In this document: piece by piece, positions 1-8,198 of the stretch
How positions within the stretch are numbered: the stretch's first letter is position 1
How the letters are laid out: each line of letters starts with the position of its first letter
From: Deltaproteobacteria bacterium
GTDB lineage: Bacteria; Desulfobacterota; Dissulfuribacteria; Dissulfuribacterales; Dissulfuribacteraceae
DNA length: 64,000 nucleotides
Assembly (NCBI GenBank): GCA_015494155.1
Contig: WGBU01000070.1
Coordinates: 1 to 64,000, forward strand
Reading direction: 5' to 3'
Notes under the pieces: model-generated
What the model was told of the DNA's origin: nothing
The model's database searches: none
Seen by the model: only the letters and a program-made list of their open reading frames with translations
Made by a program: the position numbers and the translations under genes

Positions 1-224
1 CCTTGAGCCTTATTGGGGAAGGTTTTGACTGTGCGGGGCTGGACACCCTTTTCATTGTAAGCCCTATCAGGTTCAGTGGGCGTCTCATCCAGACAGTGGG
101 ACGGATATTAAGGCCCAAGGAAAGAAAGGAGCCCTTGATTTACGACTATCGGGATACAGAGGTAGGCGTGTTGGATTACCAGGCTAAGGCGAGGTCTAGA
201 GTGTATGAGCGGTTGGCGGCTTAA
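1..224 (+). CDS. Superfamily 2 DEAD/DEAH-type helicase, C-terminal fragment
   Basis: Only the last 74 codons are in the window; the gene enters from the left edge in frame 3. The fragment holds two helicase motifs of the RecA-like domain 2: GEGFD (motif V) near its start and QTVGRILRP (motif VI, arginine finger) around residue 32. This pairing is typical of type III restriction Res-subunit-like and related phage or defence helicases. The product would be an ATP-dependent nucleic acid translocase, but its substrate cannot be judged from the fragment. It ends in TAA 100 bases before a phage-type HTH gene on the same strand, so it may belong to a mobile or defence region. Confidence 0.75.
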   Translation, partial: LSLIGEGFDCAGLDTLFIVSPIRFSGRLIQTVGRILRPKERKEPLIYDYRDTEVGVLDYQAKARSRVYERLAA

Positions 225-324
225 AAGGTTGGCCCTGATTGTTTGCCAAGATAATGATAATAATCTATCGTAAAACCAAATGGATTCAATCGCTAAAATC
301 TATATTCTAAAGGAGGAACCAAGA

Positions 325-762
325 ATGGCTAGGACCAGGCGACCCAAAAGGACCAATGAACAAATCATGAAGGCTCTCGAAGCCACTGGTGGTGTCTTAG
401 TCCATACGGCCCAAAAGCTTCAAATGAGCCGTGACGGGGTGTGGAAACGGATCAAGAAGTCCCCCCAACTTCAACGGTTTTTCGAAGATGTCGTGGAATC
501 GAAGCTCGACCTGGCAGAATCGAAATTGATGGAGTTAGTGGAAGCAGGCAACCTGGGGGCGATTATTTTTTACCTCAAGTGTCGGGGCAAGCATCGAGGC
601 TGGGTTGAGCGTCAAGAAATGGTACATCAGGGGGATTTGACCATCCAGGTGGTACGGTATGCAGATGTCAGCAAAGGGTGTGAGTGCCAAGGAAACAAAG
701 ACTGTGGGTGTCAAAAAATTGACGATGTAACGGGAACTTGCGACACATTGGAAGCGCATTGA
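325..762 (+). CDS. Phage-type helix-turn-helix protein (small-terminase-like) with Cys-rich tail
   Basis: The start is the ATG at 325 because AAAGGAGG lies 8 bases upstream; an ATG at 280 in the same frame has no ribosome binding site. The 145-residue product has a basic N-terminus, then an HTH-like stretch around residues 15-45 in which a Gly-rich turn is followed by AQKLQMSRDGVWKRIKKSP. After that comes a helical part with LDLAESKL and GAIIFYLKCRGKHRGW. This layout recurs in phage and prophage DNA-binding proteins of the small-terminase or Hin-like type; that family link comes from memory of the pattern, not a search. The last 35 residues are odd: they hold CEC, CGC and a further Cys, which could bind metal. 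No other phage genes follow, so this may be a remnant. Confidence 0.6.
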   Translation: MARTRRPKRTNEQIMKALEATGGVLVHTAQKLQMSRDGVWKRIKKSPQLQRFFEDVVESKLDLAESKLMELVEAGNLGAIIFYLKCRGKHRGWVERQEMVHQGDLTIQVVRYADVSKGCECQGNKDCGCQKIDDVTGTCDTLEAH

Positions 763-795
763 CCACGCTTGATCCAAGGAAGGGGGACCAGACGA

Positions 796-1212
796 CTATT
801 TAAAGAGGGTAACTAGGGCCTTTATGAACGATTGGAACCCAGGATTGAAGATGGTAAAGCCTGCAAGCATGACGACCAAAAGCACTAAATAGCGCCTTTC
901 CATGTTGTGCTCAAGGCGTAAGAGGTCTTCCCTGGTGGCTGTATACTTGAGGGCCTCTTTGATTTGGGCTGTCTCTTCTTTAAGGCTTCCGATCTCCTCT
1001 TTGAGGTCCCCCTTGGTAACAAGCTCATCCTTGAGCCCTTCCCTGACTGCCTCCTCCACCTGGACCTTGACGACCGTCTCCCTTTCCTGGGCCTCTTTCC
1101 TTATGGCGCAAAGGGATTGCTCAATGGCCCTCACGACTTTCTCGGCCTGTTCTTTTTGGGGTATGGCCTCCTCGATGGCCTTTATGACATCGTAAGGGAG
1201 AGATACTGCCAT
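796..1212 (-). CDS. Coiled-coil protein with C-terminal membrane anchor (DUF1640/CCDC90-like)
   Basis: This 138-residue protein starts at an ATG preceded by AGGAGGA. Residues 1-105 are a long charged amphipathic helix with heptad character (KDELVTKGDLKEEIGSLKEE region), and residues about 108-135 form one hydrophobic segment (YLVLLVVMLAGFTIFNPGF) that probably anchors it in the inner membrane. This matches small bacterial proteins annotated as DUF1640 or CCDC90-like, whose function is unknown and which often sit near toxin-like or mobile genes. It converges with the HTH gene at 325-762 across a 33-base gap. I assign no function. Confidence 0.6.
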   Translation of the reverse strand: MAVSLPYDVIKAIEEAIPQKEQAEKVVRAIEQSLCAIRKEAQERETVVKVQVEEAVREGLKDELVTKGDLKEEIGSLKEETAQIKEALKYTATREDLLRLEHNMERRYLVLLVVMLAGFTIFNPGFQSFIKALVTLFK

Positions 1213-1500
1213 GTCTTCCTCCTACAATGAGAGTAGATTCTAGAACGGGGAAAGTCAAGAAGCCAGGGAAGGGCCATTGAGGCCATAGGAGGTTATCTAA
1301 GGCATTTACTAGACGAGGCAGAATCCCCAGTGATTGAAACGGTAAAAGGATTACGCAAGACACCAGTGGGGCCATAAAAGGGAGAAATCCCAGGCGGTGT
1401 TGAAAAGGCCATGTCACAGGGCATGGCCTTTGTTTTTTGGCATTGATTCAAGGTCCCCCCTAAAGGCGGAAAAATCCGTAAGGGTAGGAATAGGGTAGGA
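1213..1500. other. Intergenic region with possible gene remnant
   Basis: No start-bearing gene is visible here. On the plus strand a frame stays open from 1237 to the TAA at 1375-1377 (46 codons). It reads as plausible protein (for example EAIGGYLRHLLDEAESPVIE) but has no ATG, GTG or TTG in a sensible place and no ribosome binding site. A strong plus-strand terminator follows at 1404-1438, as if it once closed a gene. I read this as a decayed 3' gene end, or chance. Confidence 0.3.
1404..1438 (+). terminator. Rho-independent terminator, plus strand
   Basis: The arms AAAGGCCATG (1404-1413) and CATGGCCTTT (1422-1431) form a perfect 10-bp stem with an 8-base loop, followed by G and six T (1433-1438). 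No intact plus-strand gene lies directly upstream, so it may have served the apparent remnant at 1237-1377. Confidence 0.75.
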
Positions 1501-1538
1501 AAACTTAAAAGGGGTTACAACCTTTAAGCTGTAACCCC
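1501..1538 (-). terminator. Terminator of the initiator tRNA gene
   Basis: On the minus strand GGGGTTAC (1538-1531) pairs with GTAACCCC (1518-1511), followed by TTTTAAGTTT. It lies 10 bases after the encoded CCA of the tRNA, so the tRNA appears to be a single-gene transcript. Confidence 0.8.
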
Positions 1539-1548
1539 TTGATTTTCT

Positions 1549-1625
<77 letters not shown>

Positions 1626-1642
1626 GCTGATTTTGTGTCTCT

Positions 1643-1671
1643 TATATAATCAGCTTGAACTACTGTGTCAA
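1643..1671 (-). promoter_or_regulatory. Sigma-70 promoter of the tRNA-fMet gene
   Basis: On the minus strand TTGACA (1671-1666) and TATATA (1648-1643) are separated by exactly 17 bases. The predicted start near 1636 gives a short leader before the tRNA 5' end at 1625. This is among the best core promoters in the window. Confidence 0.85.
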
Positions 1672-1682
1672 GCGATTCAAAT

Positions 1683-2414
1683 CTAATGTGGAATAGCCAC
1701 AACCTCTATCTGCCCTATAGCTCCCATCTTTTCTCCCACAATAATGAGCCCTCCTGCCACCTCTTGTATCTCATCTATGACGGAAAGGGCCTTTTTGATG
1801 GATTTTTCCCCCTGCACCAGATTCCCTATACTAGTTGCAACGGCATCGGCAACCGAAGGGGATTTAGCCAAGATTGTTACGGCATCTGCCTTACCGAGGC
1901 TCAGAGAATGGCCAATAGTGCCAGATGAGGTACAAACCCCATGGATGCCATCGACCGGATCGATCCTTACCCCTATTCGCCCGCTAAACGGAGATAGACC
2001 TGCCCATATCCCCACTGTACATGGCCCATTCAGTGATATAAAGCAGTCCCCCCCATTTTCTACGATCACCTCCTCTGAACCTGCGTTTAAGAGCCCCTTG
2101 CCCACGTACTCTGCAATTGCCCCTGCTACAGAGGCCATTGGTCCCACTCCAGCCACCTTGGCAGCACTGAGCATTTCTCTCACGATCCTTGGGGCAAGGT
2201 CATCTATTGGAAGTGGTACCTTGGCGTGCAAAAACTCGGGGTGTTCTCTAATGTATCCCTCGATAGCGAGCCTTGATTCTATTACTAATCTCTCTGCCTC
2301 CTTCTCCAGCAAGGAGGTGCTCTGGATTAGAAGGTCTGTCTCCTTATACTTTACCCGAAAACGGACAAGGCGTTGGTGGTGTGAAAATGCCCTGTAATCT
2401 CTGGCTATTCCCAT
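1683..2414 (-). CDS. UPF0280 family protein (ApbE-like fold)
   Basis: This 243-residue protein carries the conserved blocks of the UPF0280 family: AGVGPMASVAGAIAEYVG around residues 88-105, then NGGDCFISL and the GVCTSSGTIGHSLSLGKADAVTI stretch. The family is related to ApbE-type flavin transferases and is known mainly from methanogens and sulfate reducers; its reaction is not established. The ATG overlaps the end of gpsA by 10 bases, so it is the last gene of the nikR-gyrA-gpsA unit and is probably translated by coupling. No signal peptide is visible, so a cytoplasmic location is likely. Confidence 0.85.
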   Translation of the reverse strand: MGIARDYRAFSHHQRLVRFRVKYKETDLLIQSTSLLEKEAERLVIESRLAIEGYIREHPEFLHAKVPLPIDDLAPRIVREMLSAAKVAGVGPMASVAGAIAEYVGKGLLNAGSEEVIVENGGDCFISLNGPCTVGIWAGLSPFSGRIGVRIDPVDGIHGVCTSSGTIGHSLSLGKADAVTILAKSPSVADAVATSIGNLVQGEKSIKKALSVIDEIQEVAGGLIIVGEKMGAIGQIEVVAIPH

Positions 2415-3430
2415 TCCGGTCGAAGTGGCCTGTCTAAGAGTGAGGTAACAGCCTCTTCGGGTCGCTTACCTTCATAGATGACCTGATAGACTGTACTGGA
2501 TATAGGCATTTCACATTGGAGCTTTACGCCCAGTTTATATATGGCCTTAGAGGTCTTCACACCTTCTGCCACCATAGTCATGGAAGATAAGATATTGGTA
2601 ATGTCTTCACCGTGTCCAAGCCTTAGTCCAACCTGCCTATTTCTACTCAAATCTCCAGTACATGTGAGCACAAGGTCTCCCAGGCCTGACAGGCCTGCAA
2701 ACGTAAGGGGACTTGCACCGAGCTTCACCCCAAGCCTCACGATCTCTCTGAGTCCCCTGGTGATAAGTGCTGCCCTGGCGTTCAACCCAAAGCCCATGCC
2801 ATCTGAGATCCCCACTGCAATGGCCAAGACATTTTTCACTGCGCCGCCCACCTCTACACCGCGCAAGTCCTCACTGGTGTAGGCCCTGAACGTCCCATAG
2901 GAAAGGATATCTTGTAAGGCCTTGGCCAAGTCGAGATTTTTAGATGCCACTGTAACTGCTGTAGGGAGTCCTTGCGCAACCTCTTTTGCAAAGCTAGGTC
3001 CAGACAATACTGCTATACTCTCTGAAATCTCTTTTCCCAGTACATCCTCAATCACTTCTGACATAAAGGCTAGGCTTTCGTTCTCCACACCCTTTGCACA
3101 GGATACATAGACCTTTTCAGCTACCCCTTGCCTGTCTAAGAGGCCCTTTACCTGGGTAACTATGGACCGCATCCCATGAGATGGGACTACAAGGAACAGG
3201 ATCTCACCAAATGAGATGGCCTCCTCAAGGGAACTTGTAAATTTTACACCTTCTGGGATGGTAACTCCAGGTAGATACTTGGGATTCTCACGTAGATCGA
3301 CCATTTGATCAATGAGTCCCTGGTCCCTACCCCAGAGCACACACTCCACCCCTGAGACACCGAGGTGCACCGCCAGGGCCGTGCCCCAGCTACCGGCTCC
3401 AAGGATGGTTATGCGTTTGCCTCTCCTCAT
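2405..3430 (-). CDS. gpsA: Glycerol-3-phosphate dehydrogenase [NAD(P)+]
   Basis: The enzyme reduces dihydroxyacetone phosphate to sn-glycerol 3-phosphate for phospholipid synthesis, in the cytoplasm. The N-terminal Rossmann motif GAGSWGTALA (residues 12-21), the GPSFAKEVAQGLPTAV block, and the GVEVGGAVKNVLAIAVGISDG region with the catalytic lysine are all present. Length (about 341 residues) is normal for the family. I prefer the ATG at 3430, two bases after the gyrA stop; a TTG at 3436 overlapping that stop is possible. Its 3' end overlaps the UPF0280 gene, so gyrA, gpsA and UPF0280 should be cotranscribed. Confidence 0.96.
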   Translation of the reverse strand: MRRGKRITILGAGSWGTALAVHLGVSGVECVLWGRDQGLIDQMVDLRENPKYLPGVTIPEGVKFTSSLEEAISFGEILFLVVPSHGMRSIVTQVKGLLDRQGVAEKVYVSCAKGVENESLAFMSEVIEDVLGKEISESIAVLSGPSFAKEVAQGLPTAVTVASKNLDLAKALQDILSYGTFRAYTSEDLRGVEVGGAVKNVLAIAVGISDGMGFGLNARAALITRGLREIVRLGVKLGASPLTFAGLSGLGDLVLTCTGDLSRNRQVGLRLGHGEDITNILSSMTMVAEGVKTSKAIYKLGVKLQCEMPISSTVYQVIYEGKRPEEAVTSLLDRPLRPEWE

Positions 3431-3432
3431 AA

Positions 3433-5877
3433 TCAATCTTCGGCTAGCCGTGCCACTGCTGCAATACTATCATCTTCGCTAAGTCTTATGAGTCTTACAC
3501 CTTGAGTGGCCCGACCTGTAGGCCTCACATCCCGTACAGGCAACCTAATGATGTGGCCAGACCGTGCCACCAACATCACCTCATCTTCGTCCCTCACATG
3601 CATTATGGCCACTACCTTACCAGTCTTTTCTGTTATCTTGAGATTTATAATACCCTTACCACCCCTTGCCTGGGTACGGTACTCACTCAACTCGGTGCGC
3701 TTTCCAAACCCACGCTCTGAAACAGTTAGCAGGGTCCCCTCGTCTTGGTCTATTACCTCCATACCTATGACCTCATCTCCCTCTTCGAGCCTTATGCCCC
3801 TAACTCCGGCGGCTATACGCCCCATAGGACGCACATCTGTTTCAGAGAACCTGATGCACAATCCCCCCTTGGTGCCCAATAATATATGGGAGGAACCAGT
3901 AGTGAGTTCAGCGGCTATCAATTCGTCATCCCCATTCACTGTGGCAGCAATGATCCCTTGGGGCCTGGGTCTTGAAAAGGCCTCGAGGCTCGTCTTTTTC
4001 ACAATGCCCTTTTTGGTTGCCATGACCACATAACGATCGCTATGAAATTCTCGGACTGGAATAACGGCAGTTATCCGCTCGTTTTCCTTGTGTTCGAGGG
4101 GAAGTAGATTCACCAGCGCCTTGCCTCTGGAGGCCCTTGAGGCCTCTGGTATCTCATGTACCCTGAGCCAATAGAGCCGGCCCTTATTACTGAAACAGAG
4201 GAAATAGTCGTGGGTCGATGCCACAAATAGCCTCTCGATAAAGTCCTCGTGTTTACTCGATAGCCCAGTGACACCCTTTCCGCCCCTCTTCTGGCTCCTA
4301 TAGAGGCTGAGAGGATTCCTCTTGATGTAGCCCTTATGAGACAGGGTCACCACCATGTCCTCTTCCACAATGAGGTCCTCAATCCTGAACTCTTTGACCT
4401 CATCTATGATTTGAGTACGCCTTGGGTCGCCATACTCCTCTTTTAATGAGATGAGCTCATGCTCGATTATCTCCATTACCTTGGCTTCGCTTGCAAGGAT
4501 CTCTTTGTATTCTGAAATGGCCTTTAAGACCTCTTCGTATTCCTTTACGATCTTCTCCCGCTCAAGGCCTGTAAGCCTCTGCAATCGCATGTCCAGTATG
4601 GCCTGTGACTGGACAGGTGTAAGACCAAACCTCTCCATGAGACCTGCCTTGGCCTCCTGTGGGGTCTTAGACCCCCTAATAAGGGCAACGACCTCGTCTA
4701 GATTTTCTATGGCCTTTTTCAGCCCCTCCAGGATATGGGCCCTTTCCTCGGCCTTTTTGAGTTCATATCTGGTACGTCTTACTACAATGGTCTTTCTGTG
4801 TTGCAGAAAGTGATCCAAGAGTTCCTTTAGATTCATGAGTTGAGGTGCGCCATTTACAATGGCGAGCAAGATGATACCAAAGGAACTCTCCATTAATGTG
4901 TGCTTATAAAGGTGATTCAAGACCACCTCTGCCACCCCATCCTTCTTCAGCTCTACCACGATCCGTATTCCATCGCGGTCCGATTCATCCCTCACCTCAT
5001 GGATGCCTTCTATCTTCTTTTGCTGGCTGAGAAGTACAATCTTTTCAATGAGTTTGGCCTTATTTACCTGATACGGGATCTCTGAAATCACAATGAACTC
5101 GCGCCCCTTCCGTGGCCTTTCTACTGTGGCCCTTGCCCTTATCTTGATTATCCCCTTTCCGGTCTCATATGCCGCCTTAATGCCAGAGCGGCCACAGATG
5201 AAGGCAGCAGTAGGGAAGTCTGGGCCTGGCACAAACTCCATGAGCTCTGCCACACTGATATTGGGGTTGTGGATCATAGCCACTAGGGCATCGACGATCT
5301 CTCCTAGGTTGTGTGGCGGGATGTTAGTAGCCATTCCCACTGCAATACCCGCTGCGCCATTTATGAGCAGATTGGGCACCTTAGATGGGAGGACTACTGG
5401 CTCCATGAGAGAGTTGTCGTAGTTGGGGACAAAGTCAACTGTGTCTTTATCGATGTCTGCCATCAGTTCGTGGGCCAATTTTTTAAGACGTACCTCAGTG
5501 TACCTCATGGCTGCTGGCGCATCGCCATCAATGGACCCAAAGTTCCCCTGTCCATCGATGAGTGGGTATCGCATGGCAAAATCCTGGGCCATCCTCACAA
5601 TGGTGTCATAGACAGCGGCATCTCCGTGGGGGTGGTACTTACCTATAACATCGCCCACGATCCTGGCGGATTTTTTATATGGTTTATTGTAGTCGTTTCT
5701 GAGCTCGTGCATGGCATAGAGTATGCGCCTGTGGACAGGCTTTAGGCCATCCCTTACATCGGGAAGGGCCCTACCTATGATGACGCTCATCGCATAGTCT
5801 AGATAGGACTTCTTGAGCTCAGCGGCAATGTCACAAACGTCGGTCTTCTCCTTAAAAAGCTCGCCTTGTTCTGGCAT
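3433..5877 (-). CDS. gyrA: DNA gyrase subunit A
   Basis: This is the DNA breakage-reunion subunit of the gyrase A2B2 complex. The catalytic tyrosine is Y126 in AAMRYTEVR, and the C-terminal half has the six-bladed beta-pinwheel with a perfect GyrA box QKRGGKG, which separates it from ParC. Length (814 residues) is normal. The quinolone-resistance region reads [13 protein letters not shown], so the position equal to E. coli Ser83 is Ala87, while the Asp87 equivalent (D91) is kept. The gene lies 18 bases downstream of nikR and abuts gpsA. gyrB is not in the window. Confidence 0.98.
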   Translation of the reverse strand: MPEQGELFKEKTDVCDIAAELKKSYLDYAMSVIIGRALPDVRDGLKPVHRRILYAMHELRNDYNKPYKKSARIVGDVIGKYHPHGDAAVYDTIVRMAQDFAMRYPLIDGQGNFGSIDGDAPAAMRYTEVRLKKLAHELMADIDKDTVDFVPNYDNSLMEPVVLPSKVPNLLINGAAGIAVGMATNIPPHNLGEIVDALVAMIHNPNISVAELMEFVPGPDFPTAAFICGRSGIKAAYETGKGIIKIRARATVERPRKGREFIVISEIPYQVNKAKLIEKIVLLSQQKKIEGIHEVRDESDRDGIRIVVELKKDGVAEVVLNHLYKHTLMESSFGIILLAIVNGAPQLMNLKELLDHFLQHRKTIVVRRTRYELKKAEERAHILEGLKKAIENLDEVVALIRGSKTPQEAKAGLMERFGLTPVQSQAILDMRLQRLTGLEREKIVKEYEEVLKAISEYKEILASEAKVMEIIEHELISLKEEYGDPRRTQIIDEVKEFRIEDLIVEEDMVVTLSHKGYIKRNPLSLYRSQKRGGKGVTGLSSKHEDFIERLFVASTHDYFLCFSNKGRLYWLRVHEIPEASRASRGKALVNLLPLEHKENERITAVIPVREFHSDRYVVMATKKGIVKKTSLEAFSRPRPQGIIAATVNGDDELIAAELTTGSSHILLGTKGGLCIRFSETDVRPMGRIAAGVRGIRLEEGDEVIGMEVIDQDEGTLLTVSERGFGKRTELSEYRTQARGGKGIINLKITEKTGKVVAIMHVRDEDEVMLVARSGHIIRLPVRDVRPTGRATQGVRLIRLSEDDSIAAVARLAED

Positions 5878-5895
5878 GGAACGTGTGCCTCCAAT

Positions 5896-6330
5896 CTAAC
5901 TAAGTGTTTCGCCTGTGGTGGTCATGGTGAGAGTACAGTGTTTTACGCCCTTGAGTGCCTTTAATTTGTCTGCCAGAGAGCGAAGCTCACCAGGCATCCC
6001 TTTAACTATTGCTACTTCAAGGCAATTGTGATGGTTGAGGTGTACGTGCTGGGACACTATGACCATGTCGGGAAATGCGTGTTGAATATCCAGTATGGAA
6101 TCTACCAATTCACGCTTGTGGTGGTCATAGACATAGGTGATGGTACCTACGACGACCCGGTCGCCAAATTCCTCTTCCCATTCCCTACTGACCAGCTTTT
6201 CGCGGATGAGGTCTCGGATGGCCTCGGATCTATTCTTGTATTGCTTTTCCCTTATGTAATTATCAAAGGACTCGATGAGGTCTGAGGGAATAGAGATACC
6301 AAACCTTGTTATAGACGTCTTTGTAGCCAT
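5896..6330 (-). CDS. nikR: Nickel-responsive regulator NikR
   Basis: This 144-residue protein has an N-terminal ribbon-helix-helix DNA-binding domain (TRFGISIPSDLIESFDNYI, residues 8-26) and a C-terminal ACT-like nickel-sensing domain. The square-planar Ni ligands are all present: H84 of one subunit with H95, H97 and C103 of the other (HVHLNHHNC). NikR usually represses nickel uptake and sometimes regulates urease or hydrogenase genes; no nickel transporter or hydrogenase is in this window. The start codon lies inside a 17-bp inverted repeat and no Shine-Dalgarno sequence is visible. It is followed by gyrA after 18 bases, an unusual partner. Confidence 0.96.
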   Translation of the reverse strand: MATKTSITRFGISIPSDLIESFDNYIREKQYKNRSEAIRDLIREKLVSREWEEEFGDRVVVGTITYVYDHHKRELVDSILDIQHAFPDMVIVSQHVHLNHHNCLEVAIVKGMPGELRSLADKLKALKGVKHCTLTMTTTGETLS

Positions 6331-6362
6331 TTGTGGGTTTTTTTACCACAAATGGCTACAAA
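6320..6362. promoter_or_regulatory. 17-bp perfect inverted repeat spanning the nikR start codon
   Basis: TTTGTAGCCATTTGTGG (6320-6336) is the exact reverse complement of 6346-6362, with a 9-base A/T-rich centre. The nikR ATG (6330-6328) is inside one arm. It could be an operator for NikR autoregulation or an mRNA hairpin that hides the start codon. No T-run follows the stem on the minus strand, which argues against a terminator for the secretin gene upstream. Confidence 0.75.
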
Positions 6363-6375
6363 CTGCAACAAATCA

Positions 6376-8190
6376 CTACATATTTGACGCAAGATGTTTG
6401 ACTATACGGGGGCGCAATAAGATGATGAGTTCCCTCTTGTTGGTATATTCCCGCATATTCTTAAATGCATTACCTATAAGTGGTATGTCTCCTATTATTG
6501 GCACCTTGGACTCCTTATTTCCCTTGATCTCATCGATCAGTCCGCCGATTATCAGAAATTCACCATCCTTTACCTTGGCCATGGTGCTCATCTCCCTAAG
6601 ATTTACCCTGGGGAGCCCCACCTCGCTCTCTGCACCCCTGGAGCCAAAACTCCTGTACTCTATAGGTTCCTGGAGCTGTGAGGTCACTGGTGTGAGCTGA
6701 AGAACTACCTCATCGTCGTCTGCTATCTGTGCTACCACTGAAAACCCAAGTCCTGACAGTATGCTCTTGGTGTCCACTGTATAGGTAATTATACCTGTCT
6801 CAGAGTCCACGGTGGACTCAACACTGTCTATATATCGTACACTCTCACCCACAGTAAGCATGGCGGGCTGTCCATTTAAAAGAGAAAGTTTTGGATTGGA
6901 CAACACCTTCACCTTTCCATATTCGTTTAGTGCATTTAGGAAGAGGTCAAAGGTCTTGTCTGCCATGGTGACCCTACTGATGAACTTGATGCCATCGGTG
7001 GGATATATGGCCCCATTATCACCAAAGACCACATTGAAGTTAAATCTAGAGTCTTTGAGGAGATTGGTCCAGTCCACTCCAAGGGAATGGGTCCTTTCAA
7101 GCCGTACCTCTATTATCTTTGCCTCGATGATCACCTGTTTGGCCAACTCATGTTTCAGTGTATTAATATAGGATTCTACCTGTCTCAGCATGGAGTGTGG
7201 GGCAGTGACAGTGATTATTCCCAGTGGCTTGTCGATGGTATAGAAGAATCCTTCATGGCTCCTTGTGGACCTCACTGTGGCCGCTCCCCGTTGTTGTGCA
7301 GTGCTTGAACGCGAGATCCCTTCTGCAGCTAGGGCCCTATCCACACAGAGTGCCTGTTGGGCGGGTCTCGATGGGTATTGGCGCCTACAGGCCTCCCTGA
7401 TCTGCATCTCTCGTTGCCTTGACACATCTCGCGATGTAACCAGTGGTGCCTGGGTCGTGGCGAGATTGAGGATCTTGTCGAGATTCATACTTATGGTGTG
7501 CCATATATCCAATTGAGTGCCGTCATGTTCTAAGGACACTGTACCCCGCACCATGCCCTGGGCAGTCTCTTCACTGCCCAAGAGGTCTCCACCCACACTC
7601 GACTGATAATTGCCGTTTAAGAATGGGGCAGGGATGTAAAACCTCTCCGTGTCCTTGTAGCCTACTACGATGGTATTCTCTTTGACTCTATAAAAGTAAT
7701 CTTGTTGTCTTAAGAGATTGTCCAAGGCCTCCCAAAAGTCCTCGTCTGCCTTAATGTGTACCTCTACAGGGGCCTCTTGATCCACGTCGCTAGCGAAACT
7801 CAGGGAAAAGCCCTTGATCTCTACAAGTTTCTTAAGGACTTCCTTGAGGGGCACTGGTCCACCCTCTGAAGACATATCTGCCCCAACCTTTAGCTCTGGT
7901 AGCCCTGTGGAGGTCTCCTTTATATCCACCTCTTTTACCTTAAAAGAGGGGGTCCATTCCACCTGTGGTATGATGAAATGATCACCTTTGGAAGAGAGGG
8001 GCCTTGCCCGTGTTACCTTTCTCTCACCCACTTGATTTGTTGGGGGTGTCTTGGCGATTTCCTGCGCCACTTCCTTAGATATGTCATCGCTACTGCCCTG
8101 TTGCACCGGAGCAGCACACCCATAGAAGAGCATCATAATTCCCAAAAGACCCAATCTCACATATTTGGAAATATCCATGGTCACCCCCAT
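6376..8190 (-). CDS. Type IV pilus / MSHA-type outer-membrane secretin (MshL/PilQ-like)
   Basis: The 604-residue product should form the outer-membrane pore through which the pilus exits. A lipoprotein-type signal (GIMMLFYGC) ends near residue 25. An STN-like domain follows around residues 105-185 (VPLKEVLKKLVEIKGFSLSF). The C-terminal secretin homology domain covers roughly residues 320-600, with the VIIEAKIIEVRLERTHSLGVDW block and VPIIGDIPLIGNAFK near the end. A loop between the domains holds two cysteines (REACRRQYP and QALCVD) that could form a disulfide. It is the last gene of the pilMNOP cluster, 8 bases after the STN-TPR gene. An internal ATG at 8178 with GGGGGTG upstream is an alternative start. 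Sequence style is closer to MshL than to classical PilQ, so I give no symbol. Confidence 0.88.
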   Translation of the reverse strand: MGVTMDISKYVRLGLLGIMMLFYGCAAPVQQGSSDDISKEVAQEIAKTPPTNQVGERKVTRARPLSSKGDHFIIPQVEWTPSFKVKEVDIKETSTGLPELKVGADMSSEGGPVPLKEVLKKLVEIKGFSLSFASDVDQEAPVEVHIKADEDFWEALDNLLRQQDYFYRVKENTIVVGYKDTERFYIPAPFLNGNYQSSVGGDLLGSEETAQGMVRGTVSLEHDGTQLDIWHTISMNLDKILNLATTQAPLVTSRDVSRQREMQIREACRRQYPSRPAQQALCVDRALAAEGISRSSTAQQRGAATVRSTRSHEGFFYTIDKPLGIITVTAPHSMLRQVESYINTLKHELAKQVIIEAKIIEVRLERTHSLGVDWTNLLKDSRFNFNVVFGDNGAIYPTDGIKFISRVTMADKTFDLFLNALNEYGKVKVLSNPKLSLLNGQPAMLTVGESVRYIDSVESTVDSETGIITYTVDTKSILSGLGFSVVAQIADDDEVVLQLTPVTSQLQEPIEYRSFGSRGAESEVGLPRVNLREMSTMAKVKDGEFLIIGGLIDEIKGNKESKVPIIGDIPLIGNAFKNMREYTNKRELIILLRPRIVKHLASNM

Positions 8191-8198
8191 TTTAATGC

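Noticed and set aside
1121-1417. Minus-strand 98-codon ORF overlapping the coiled-coil gene
   Set aside because: It overlaps a well-supported gene with a good ribosome site and has no recognisable protein features.
6320-6362. Terminator of the pilus operon
   Set aside because: The stem is strong but no T-run follows on the minus strand and the nikR ATG is inside it.
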